Assembly (NCBI GenBank): GCA_018242585.1
Contig: JAFEBQ010000004.1
Coordinates: forward strand, 123,346-187,345
Direction: 5' to 3'
From: Planctomycetota bacterium
GTDB lineage: Bacteria; Planctomycetota; Planctomycetia; Pirellulales; PNKZ01
Length of the DNA: 64,000 nt
In this document: one piece after another, positions 16,935-24,800 of the stretch
How the letters are laid out: every line of letters begins with the position of its first letter
Numbering within the stretch: the stretch's first letter is position 1
Program-made: the position numbers and the translations under genes
The notes under the pieces: generated by a model
Seen by the model: the letters and a program-made list of their open reading frames with translations, nothing else
The model's database searches: none
Told to the model about the DNA's origin: nothing

Positions 16935-17246
16935 ATGTCGAAGCAGCCGTCTGGGAAGGTGAAGTTGCCGGAGCGTCGGAAGCGTCGTCGATTCACGGAG
17001 GAGTTCAAGGCCGAGGCGGTGCAGATGCTGCTGGATGGTCATTCGGCAGGTTCGATTTCCGCACGACTGGGGCTGTCGAGTCCCACCGTGTTGTATCGCT
17101 GGAAGCGGGCAGCGATTCAGCAGGGAGGCCGCACGGCGGTCGGTCTGGAAGGTCGCGTGCGGGAGCTCGAAGCGGAGCTCAGGCGGGTGGAGCGGGAGCG
17201 TGACATCCTAAAAAAAGCGCTCTCCATTTTCGGCCGCGACGGGTGA
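16935..17246 (+). CDS. IS3-family transposase OrfA
   Basis: This 103-residue protein has the helix-turn-helix of IS3-family OrfA: RRRFTEEFKAEAVQMLLDG, SISARLGLSSPTVLYRWK, then a leucine-zipper-like coiled coil (VRELEAELRRVERERDILKK). A run A7G at 17210-17217, just before the stop, is a typical slippery site for the -1 frameshift that fuses OrfA with OrfB, and the frames are in the required register. Confidence 0.92.
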   Translation: MSKQPSGKVKLPERRKRRRFTEEFKAEAVQMLLDGHSAGSISARLGLSSPTVLYRWKRAAIQQGGRTAVGLEGRVRELEAELRRVERERDILKKALSIFGRDG

Positions 17247-18133
17247 GAGACGTGTATGCGGGGATCGACCAGTTGGTGCTGACGGAATCGTTCGCGGCCT
17301 CGGCGGTGTGCGATGCGCTCGACGTGAGCCGGTCGGGGTTTTACGCCTGGCGGAGCGAGGAAGAGTCTCACAGAGAGGAAGCAGATCGGGAGTTGACGCC
17401 GGTGATTTGCGACGTGTTCTGGCATCATCGTCGGCGGTACGGAGCACGGAGGATCGCGGTGGCGTTGTCCGAGCGCGGGATCGTCTGTGGCGTGGCGCGG
17501 GTCGCCAGGCTGCTGAAAAACCAGGGTTTGCGTGCGATTCAGCCCCAGTCGTTCACGCCGCGCACGACCGACAGCCGGCACAGCCTGGGCTACAACGAAA
17601 ACCTGTTGAAAGGCAGAAAGGCGCCTTTGAGGGTTGATGAAGTGTGGGTCGGTGACATCACGTACATTCCGCTGGCCACGCGCACGTCAGGCAGCCGGTT
17701 CGGTTATCTGGCACTGTTGATGGACCTGTTTTCGCGGCGGATCGTGGGCTGGGATTTCGGGCTGACGATGGATGAGGAACTGGTTCTCGGCGCACTGCGA
17801 CGCGCGATTCGAGACCGGCAACCGGAGTCGGGCTTGATCCATCACACGGACCGGGGCGGCCAGTACGCCTCGGCGAGATATCGGGCCGTGCTGCGGCGTG
17901 CCGGGATCTCTCAGAGCATGAGCGCCGCGGCGAACTGTTACGACAATGCCTTCATGGAATCGTGCTTTGGGACGATCAAGCAGGAGTTGGAACTGGTCGA
18001 ATATGAGAGCAGCGCCGACGCGCTGCGCGAGCTGTCGAGCTACATCCGCTACTACAACGCCGAGCGCATCCATTCGTCGCTGGGGTACGTCTCCCCGGCC
18101 CAGTTTGAAACCCAACACCCTCCCGGAAAATAA
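17243..18133 (+). CDS. IS3-family transposase OrfB (DDE integrase domain)
   Basis: This 296-residue frame carries the HTH_21 region (SRSGFYAWRS) and an rve integrase core. The catalytic residues are the Asp in VWVGDITYIP (about 137), the Asp in HHTDRGGQY (about 201) and the Glu in YDNAFMESCFGTIKQE (about 238). All three are present. It overlaps OrfA by 4 bp in the -1 frame and is normally made as the OrfAB fusion; GTG 17243 is only a nominal start. Confidence 0.92.
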   Translation: MRDVYAGIDQLVLTESFAASAVCDALDVSRSGFYAWRSEEESHREEADRELTPVICDVFWHHRRRYGARRIAVALSERGIVCGVARVARLLKNQGLRAIQPQSFTPRTTDSRHSLGYNENLLKGRKAPLRVDEVWVGDITYIPLATRTSGSRFGYLALLMDLFSRRIVGWDFGLTMDEELVLGALRRAIRDRQPESGLIHHTDRGGQYASARYRAVLRRAGISQSMSAAANCYDNAFMESCFGTIKQELELVEYESSADALRELSSYIRYYNAERIHSSLGYVSPAQFETQHPPGK

Positions 18134-18163
18134 GACACTGGACTGTCCAGGAAACCTGAAGCA

Positions 18164-18646
18164 CCCCACCTGACGACAGCAGCAGCTCAACCACTTCTGG
18201 AACAGGTTCATAGGATGCCATGTGCAAGGCTGTTTCTTGGTAAATTGTCCGCGTGTTTACGTGACTACCCGCCCCGAGCAGAATCTCTACAACGCGCGTT
18301 TTGCTTTCAAGTGCTGCTCTATGCAGAGGCAGGGCAATCGCATGTTGAACCTCATGCCCGTGAATGACTTGCGATTCCGGCGGAAAATGCCGGTAAAAAA
18401 CGATCGAAATCTCGCTGGTTTAAGGGGGTGTTTTTTATCGGCACGAATTGCCGAAGCCGCAAGTGCTTTTCCAACAACGGATTGCACATGCGATTGCCCT
18501 GTATGCAGAGGCGTTTCTCCAAGGTCCGTCTGGGCGTTTACGTATACGCCAGTCTCCAGCAATTGCTGTACTGTAACTGCATCCCCATTCTGCGCAGCTA
18601 TATGTAAAGGGGTCCAAAACGGTCCCCAGTGTCCGTCATCGCGCAT
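18164..18646 (-). pseudogene. Ankyrin-repeat gene, N-terminal part, frameshifted and cut by IS3
   Basis: ATG 18644-18646, with GGAGGT upstream, begins MRDDGHWGPFWTPLHIAAQN. GDAVTVQQLLETGVYVNAQT and DLGETPLH follow, all good ankyrin repeats. The frame then degrades. Ankyrin sequence resumes in another frame near 18350 as ALPLHRAALESKTRVVEILL, GAGSHVNTRTIYQETALHMA and ELLLSSGG, up to the IS. So at least one frameshift accompanies the insertion. Intact, the gene would have encoded a small soluble protein-binding scaffold. Confidence 0.75.
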
Positions 18647-18659
18647 ATTTACCTCCACT

Positions 18660-19116
18660 ATTTCATAACTTACGCACCGATCAGATGCGACCCGCTGAGT
18701 GTTGTCTGCTCAGGTAACTTCGTAATAGCACGGAACATTGCCGATGTCATGCGCATAGTGCTCGCTGGTCGTGATTCCTGCGTCTGATGCACAGTTTGGG
18801 CCGCCGTGTTGCCGACGCCGACCTATTTTCTGATCTCAGCAATGACCTTGCAGGACTTGGCTTTGTCGTCTGGTCAACATGCCGTCTTCCTTCTTCGGGG
18901 CTTTTAGTCCGACCGCACACACGGCCTTTTCACCGGGCACGCTTAAAGCCGCCGCCGGTCCGCGCAAGCTGCCAAGGCCGCTTTCCTGAAGGAAGCCTTC
19001 GGCCTTTCGCTTGCCCGCGTTGGGCTTGAAAGCCTACCGGCCTGTTGCGGCTTTTGGGTGCGTCCCGTAAGGCCGCGATAGTCGCAGCCGGAAACTTAAA
19101 TCAGAAGGAGAACACC
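18660..19116. other. Non-coding leader with many GGCC stems
   Basis: No gene is supported in these 457 bases. From about 18900 onward, GGCC/AAGGCC words are frequent and can pair. For example, AAGGCCG near 18975 pairs with CGGCCTT near 18998, enclosing CTTTCC/GGAAG. AGAAGGAGA near 19104 is the ribosome site of the next gene. It looks like a long structured 5' leader. Confidence 0.45.
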
Positions 19117-19377
19117 ATGTCACAACCAGCACACAAAATCCGTATCGGAGTCCTGCAAGTCACGATCTGGAGAAACCACGGCGAAAAGGGCAACTGGTAC
19201 AGCGTCATTCCGAGCCGCAGCTACAAGCAGGATGACGCCTGGAAGGAGACCGACAGCCTCGGCTTTGACGACCTGCTGACGATGGCCAAGCTGTTCGACC
19301 TGGCCCACACCTGGATCATGCACCAGCAGCAGGCTGACGCCAAGGGCCGCAAGGAAGCGGCGAAGGTTGCCGCCTGA
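19117..19377 (+). CDS. Conserved small plasmid/ICE-type protein
   Basis: This 86-residue soluble protein contains KIRIGVLQVTIWRNHGEKG, WYSVIPSRSYKQDDAWKET, and SLGFDDLLTMAKLFDLAHTW. This pattern is familiar from short uncharacterised proteins of plasmids and integrative elements. ATG 19117 has a strong AGAAGGAG site 7 bases upstream; an upstream extension to 19045 falls in non-coding leader. A strong intrinsic terminator follows its stop by 9 bases. Function is unknown. Confidence 0.8.
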   Translation: MSQPAHKIRIGVLQVTIWRNHGEKGNWYSVIPSRSYKQDDAWKETDSLGFDDLLTMAKLFDLAHTWIMHQQQADAKGRKEAAKVAA

Positions 19378-19385
19378 CGCGGATG

Positions 19386-19420
19386 CCGGCGGGCGGTCCA
19401 ACCGCCCGCCGGTTTTCTTT
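19386..19420 (+). terminator. Intrinsic terminator
   Basis: A perfect 12 bp GC-rich stem, CCGGCGGGCGGT with ACCGCCCGCCGG and loop CCA, is followed by TTTTCTTT. It lies right after the 19117-19377 gene and should separate it from the next gene. Confidence 0.9.
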
Positions 19421-19452
19421 CATCCTCAACACTTTCAGAAAGGAATCGCAAT

Positions 19453-19788
19453 ATGACTGCTCTTAACCATTCCCCGGCACCTTGGAGCTACGGATACAAC
19501 CCGTACACCGTCCGCTCAGAGTCCAGCCCACTCGGCGTCGATGCCGAAATCCCGGCTTTTGAAATCTTCGATGCTGACCACATCAAACTGTTCGACACCA
19601 ATGAGAATATGGCCCCCGACTTGCAGGAGTCCAATGCCCGCCTTGTATCAACGGCACCGAGATTGCTGGCCTCACTTGTCGTTTGTGCCGATCTCCTTGC
19701 CGATTACGACGAGTCGGAAGGTGAAGAAGGAGATGCCTATCGCGAGGCAATTGCTGTCATCGCCAAAGCGACAGGGAGGGCAGCATGA
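19453..19788 (+). CDS. Phage/plasmid-type small protein (NARLVSTAP motif)
   Basis: This 111-residue soluble acidic protein starts TALNHSPAPWSYGYNP and carries DANHIK-like FEIFDADHIKLFD and ESNARLVSTAPRLLASLVVC. The NAR-L-x-x-AP-x-LL stretch is common to small uncharacterised phage and plasmid proteins. AAAGGA precedes ATG 19453. Its stop overlaps the next start by 4 bp, so it heads a three-gene coupled operon. Function is unknown. Confidence 0.75.
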   Translation: MTALNHSPAPWSYGYNPYTVRSESSPLGVDAEIPAFEIFDADHIKLFDTNENMAPDLQESNARLVSTAPRLLASLVVCADLLADYDESEGEEGDAYREAIAVIAKATGRAA

Positions 19789-20219
19789 CGAACGTGAATT
19801 GCCTGGAAGGCATCCGCTGCCCGCAGTGTGCGCAGGAAGACCGATTCAAGATCACCGCTCTGATTTCCTGCCTCGTGACCGACGATGGCAGCGAGCCGAC
19901 GGGGGATCATGAATGGGATGACGACAGCAGCACCCATTGCCCAGACTGTGGCTTTGACGGAAAGCTGCGGAACTTCCGCACGCGAAGCCACCTGCCGCCC
20001 GACCCGGACGGCATGAACGACAGCCGCGCCCAATGGGCCGGTTCTGCCCTACTCGCATTCATGTTTGAAACCGGAACCGATCTGGAAGACGCACTCGGCG
20101 ACCTACTGGCTGACCTGATGCACTGGGCTGATCGTCACAACTTTGATTTCGACTTGGCCCTTGACCGCGCCCGCTCACATTACGCGGAGGAAACTGCCGG
20201 GGAAGGGAGTCCAGCATGA
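19785..20219 (+). CDS. Zinc-ribbon plasmid-type protein
   Basis: This 144-residue protein begins with a likely zinc ribbon: GIRCPQCAQEDRFKI (C-x2-C) and, 35 residues on, HCPDCGFDGKL (C-x2-C). The C-terminal half is helical and acidic (FETGTDLEDALGDLLADLMH). Many plasmids carry proteins of this layout with unknown function. It overlaps both neighbours by 4 bp, so it is translated from the same mRNA. Confidence 0.75.
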   Translation: MTNVNCLEGIRCPQCAQEDRFKITALISCLVTDDGSEPTGDHEWDDDSSTHCPDCGFDGKLRNFRTRSHLPPDPDGMNDSRAQWAGSALLAFMFETGTDLEDALGDLLADLMHWADRHNFDFDLALDRARSHYAEETAGEGSPA

Positions 20220-20527
20220 CCGATACTGACATCAAATCACCACTCGTATTACCCAGCGGTACGCCTCTGCAACCGGGCAAGCTGTACCTGCGGCTGTATC
20301 ATGGCCGCAGAGACCCCAATCAGGAAATGGACGACTGGGGATTCAACGGGCCGACGTTCGGTCCTCTTTCCTGCTATGTCCACACGTACTGCTCGACGTT
20401 CCGAATCCACGGCGAGTCTGACAACAGCGAAATCTGGTTAGAAACGCATGAAGACATGATACGGTGGGGAGGTTCTTTCTACGGCGACATGGAGCTATTC
20501 ATCGCCAGCCCGAATGACCGAGCCTGA
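20216..20527 (+). CDS. Hypothetical plasmid-type protein
   Basis: This 103-residue soluble protein is rich in aromatic residues, with GKLYLRLYHGRRDPNQEMDD, WGFNGPTFGPLSCYVHTY and WGGSFYGDMELFIASP. It is the last of three 4-bp-overlapped genes. I do not recognise a named family; no catalytic motif is seen. Confidence 0.7.
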   Translation: MTDTDIKSPLVLPSGTPLQPGKLYLRLYHGRRDPNQEMDDWGFNGPTFGPLSCYVHTYCSTFRIHGESDNSEIWLETHEDMIRWGGSFYGDMELFIASPNDRA

Positions 20528-21494
20528 TTCAGCATTTGGGCACATCGCCATCCCGGCGACCGCGTGCTCACGGGCTGTGCTCCGCTCCGGTCCTCTTCGA
20601 GGGACGGCTACCGCCCCCTCACGCCCGCTTGTGCTGCGGCCTGCCGGCCTGGAAGCGGACACCTGCGGTGCTGACGTCTTGTAACGCAAGCCGGGGGAGC
20701 ATCCCCCGCCCGTCAAGGACCGGGGCAAGCGACCGTTCGCGGCCTCCTCCCCAATCTTCCGCGCTCCCAAAACCTCGCTTGTGCAGACCGGGTGCCCCTC
20801 CGCTCCGGTCGTCCTTGACTGGCTCCCCCCTTTCACATTTGGGCTTTCGCCCCCCTTCCGCCAAAAAACGCTGTTCGCGTTTCGCGTAAGGGGCCATTCC
20901 AACCAGAGGCCCTGCAACATGCCGCCCCCTTCGGGCATGGCGGCTCCAATACATCTTTGATTCCGAACTGGCTGACCACGGACAGTCGGCTGCATCATCC
21001 CGCTATCCTCACGCGACCGCCGTAGCTGGCGGACGGCGGTTTGCTCGACCAAAAGCCACGGCATCGGGGAGAGATCGCGCTTCGCCACCCAATTGAGACA
21101 TTGTGAATTCCTGACAACATTCTCAAGCACGTTTTTGAACAGGCGTCTTCCCTATGCACAGCATAGGCTCGCTGGAACCGTTCCAGCGGTTCAGACGCCT
21201 GGCAACCTCGACTCGCTGCGGTGCTAACCGGCTGCTTTCGGTGGAGCGCCGGTTAGCACGCGTGTTCGTGGTTGCAATGTCGCGTGCGATCGCGCTTCGT
21301 GCGAACGCCAGCGGACAAATGAGTGCCCATGTAAGCGCACTCAATGATGGCGACGAACTCGTCCGCCAACGTCCACAGAGAGAATGAAGACTGCGCAAAA
21401 CTTGCAACAGCGATTCTCGGAGACACTAGGTTTTCTGCGGGTTTCAGCGTCTTCGCAAGTTGCGCGAGCATTTCAGCAGTGATACACTTTGCTT
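20528..21494. other. Highly structured non-coding region of about 970 bp
   Basis: No gene is supported here; frames are GC-biased and lack motifs and ribosome sites. Strong stems are frequent: CGGGGGA/TCCCCCG at 20692-20708, the branched fold at 21140-21201, the 12 bp hairpin at 21221-21259, GAGTGC/GCACTC at 21321-21342, and a bulged stem of GCGCAAAACTTGC (21393-21405) with GCAAGTTGCGC (21455-21465). The density of paired segments suggests an origin of transfer, an origin of replication or a non-coding RNA. Confidence 0.55.
21140..21259. ncRNA. Candidate structured RNA or origin: three-way junction plus 12 bp hairpin
   Basis: CAGGCGTCT (21140-21148) pairs with AGACGCCTG (21193-21201). Inside are two perfect hairpins: CCTATGC-ACA-GCATAGG (21151-21167) and CGCTGGAAC-C-GTTCCAGCG (21170-21188). 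Nineteen bases later, GTGCTAACCGGC (21221-21232) pairs perfectly with GCCGGTTAGCAC (21248-21259). No known RNA family is recognised. The inverted repeats would also work as DNA structures at an oriT. Confidence 0.45.
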
Positions 21495-21704
21495 ATGTCC
21501 ATGCCTCCAACATATCACTTCAACGATCTGGGCAATCAGGCCCAGATGATGTCGAAGAATTGCGGCAACGAGCGCATGGCGATGATCCTCCAGTATGTGG
21601 CAGTCGGTTCCATGATCATTATGGCCGGCGTTGCCGCCAGCCAGGTCTTGAGAGATGCCTTCGGTCCGACCGACCATCATCGGGGCCGTGGCTGGTCGAG
21701 GTAG
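21495..21704 (+). CDS. Small single-span membrane protein
   Basis: This 69-residue protein has a hydrophilic start (MSMPPTYHFNDLGNQAQ) and one transmembrane helix at about residues 30-50 (ILQYVAVGSMIIMAGVAASQ). A charged tail follows. ATG 21495 or 21501 could be used; neither has a strong ribosome site. It stands alone between the structured region and the methylase-helicase gene. It may be a minor transfer protein, but this is a guess. Confidence 0.55.
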   Translation: MSMPPTYHFNDLGNQAQMMSKNCGNERMAMILQYVAVGSMIIMAGVAASQVLRDAFGPTDHHRGRGWSR

Positions 21705-21802
21705 CCATGCCGCACCAGTCTCGTCCGGATCGAATCTTTCCACCGCGCCGATACTTTGGCCAGAACGGGCATCCAAAACGGGCGGAGGCATACCCTTGAC
21801 GT

Positions 21803-24800
21803 ATGCCGAAGAAGCCGCCTTCGTGGGATCAGCCCACTTTATTTCCTCTCGATGGAAACGGTTCACCCGAACCGGCAAACGAAGTAAAATCAACCTCACC
21901 AGTCAAAGGAGATGACCATGCACTACAAGACCATCGTCCTAACACTCCTCCAGCAACGGACGGAGATGCACGAACGCCTGCGGAAGGAACGCAGGTTGCT
22001 GACAACACTGGAGCGGTACGCCCACGAGTTGAAGCAGAGTCACGAAGCCTTCATCGACCTGCTGTCGGCGATACCGGGCCACGACCCGAGCCAGATCCGA
22101 AGCACGGCAATGGAGATGGCGGTCGAGCAATTGCAGGAACGTTTGCAGAGCGAGTCACCGCAGGACGACAGGGAACTGCCTACGCTCGATCAGGCAATGG
22201 CGTTTCTCGTTGGTCCCATGTCGAGAGACTGAAGCACTCCCGAGGACAGCGAAGCCTTTTTGATTCGCTATCGGACGACCAATCTCCCGACGTGCCGACC
22301 CCGCCTGGGGCATCAGATGACGGCACGCTAATCAGCCCGCCGGGCCGTGCAAGCGGAATTCCGGTTCCCCCTGAAGGTCTCCCCCAAAATTCCGCTGGCA
22401 CGGTCGCGACGCGAGCGGAGCCCCGGACTGCGGCTGATTCCTCCGCGAGCCGTCAGGCCCCAGTTGCGGGGCCGGTAACACAAGGAGGAGACCGCGACGT
22501 GCAAGGAACACAACTCAGCTTTCAGTTAGACCTACCGCCACCGATTCGATTCACCGACCCGCCGCCACGACCGGCAGCAAGGGATCTGTTCTCAATTCCG
22601 TCGTCGCCGACACCAGCGAACATTTCAAGCGGAGAGAAATCGAAGGCGCGCGACATCATCGCCGCCATCCGCACGCTAGAGGCCATCGAGCAGGAACAGC
22701 GACGCGCTACCGATGCCGAACGGCAGGTACTCGCCCGTTTCGGCGGCTTCGGTGCCGTGGCTCTCTCAATCTTTCCCGATCCCGTGACTGGCAAACACAA
22801 GGACACTGGCTGGCAAGCTCTCGGCGAGGAACTGCAATCACTGCTCACGCCCCAGGAATATGACAGTGCCAAACGCACCACGTTCAACGCCTTCTACACA
22901 TCACCCACCGTCATCGACGGCATCCATGATGCTATCGGTCGCCTGGGCGTGCCGGAGGGCGCGACGATTCTTGAGCCAGGCTGCGGCACCGGCAATTTCA
23001 TGAGCCAGGGGAAACCGGGCAATCGCTTTATCGGTGTCGAACTCGATTCTATCTCCGGTCGCATCGCCCGCGCCCTCCATCCCGAACACGACATCCGCAT
23101 CGAAAGTTTCCGCGACACAACGCTGCCGGAAAACCGCATCGACGCCGTAATCGGCAACGTGCCGTTTGCCGATCTGAAGCTCGATTACCACGGGCAGAAG
23201 TATTCGCTGCATGATTATTTCTTCGCCAAATCCATCGACACACTGAAACCCGGTGGCGTGCTGGCGCTGGTCACTTCCCACTTCACGCTCGACAAGCAGA
23301 ACGCCGCGATCCGCGAGTACCTGGCGTCGAAAGCCGACTTCGTGGGAGCGATCCGGTTGCCGTCGGATGCGTTCAAGCGGGAAGGAACCGCCGTGGTGAC
23401 CGACATCGTATTTCTTCGGAAGCGTGACCGGGGCGAACCTGCCCACCACGTCGATCCCGACTGGCTGGGCATCGCACCGCTGACGATCGATGGCGCAGAG
23501 GTTCCGGTAAACCGCTACTTCCTGAACCATCCCGAAATGGTGCTGGGCAACTGGTCCCGCAAGGACACGCTCTATGGAGGCGAAGGGTTCAGCGTCATTG
23601 GTAATGGCGACCTGCAAGGAAAACTCAGGCAAGCGATTGACCGGCTTCCAAAATTCGAGCCGCTGCAATCAACGCAAGCCGAAACTGAAGCCGCTCCGGC
23701 ATTCGTACCGCCGCCACCGGAACGCCACATCAGCGAAGGCAGCTTCTTCCTGGGTGACGACAAGGTCATTTATCAATCGCAAGGCGGACAAGGCGTTCCC
23801 GTTGTCTATGGCGGCACGACGCTCAAAGCTGATGGCACGATGACCGGCAAACGCATGGCCGCTCTGGTCGAACTGCGTGACCGCGCTCGCCGCGTGCTGC
23901 AATCGCAGAACGAAGGATGGCCGCAATCGCACCGTGACGATGCCCGCCGCGAACTCAATCGCACTTATGACCGTTTCGTTGCTGCCTACGGCCCGATCAA
24001 CAAGACCACCTTCGGCGAAACAGCCGATGGCAGCGTCATCCGCCGGATGCCCAACCTTGTAAAATTCAAGGAAGACCCGGACGCGATGCTGGTCATGTCG
24101 CTCGAAGATTACGACGAAGTGACCGGCAAGGCGACCAAAGCCGCCATCATGTCGAAGGACGTGGTAGGCAAGAACCCGCCCGTTACGCAAGTACGCTCCG
24201 CCGAGGAAGGCTTGCTGGTATCGCTCAATCAGCGCGGCACGGTGGATCTCGCCTATATCGCATCCCTGTACGGTAAGCCGGAGCAGCAGATTATCACCGA
24301 ACTGGGCGACCTGATCTTTCAGGAACCGCAATCGCAGGAATGGCAGACCGCCGACGCCTACCTGTCCGGTAACGTGCGGGCAAAACTCGCCGCCGCCGAA
24401 GCGGCAGGCTCGCAATACCAACGCAACGTCAACGCCTTGCGGCAGGTGCAGCCCGAGGACGTGCTACCGGGCGACATCGACGCCGGGCTTGGGGCACCGT
24501 GGATTCCGGCAAGCGATATTCAGGCATTTGCCGCCGACCTGTTCCATGTTGAGCCGTCTTCCGTGCCGGTGGCCCACCTGAAGAAAGATGCCGTCTGGAG
24601 CCTGGACGCCGGATACGCCGCCAAGGCATCCGTCGCCGCAACATCGGAATTCGGAACGTCGCGAGCCAACGGCACCTGGCTGCTCGAACTGGCCCTCAAC
24701 ATGAAGTCGCCGACCATTTACGACACCATCCAGAATGGCGACTGTGAGGAGAGGGTGGTCAACCAGGAAGAGACGATGGCAGCCCGCGAGAAGCAGAAGC

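Larger units (their letters stand above)
16876..18163. mobile_element. IS3-family insertion sequence
   Basis: Two overlapping transposase frames are flanked by imperfect inverted repeats. The left end reads TGCTTCATGTTTTTCGGACA, and the right end on the other strand reads TGCTTCAGGTTTCCTGGACA. The exact ends are uncertain by a few bases and I could not see a clean target duplication. The copy looks intact, so it may still move. It interrupts an ankyrin-repeat gene. Confidence 0.85.

Noticed and set aside
20495..21130. 211-residue minus-strand frame over the structured region
   Set aside because: Low-complexity Arg/Gly composition driven by GC-rich repeats; no motif or ribosome site.
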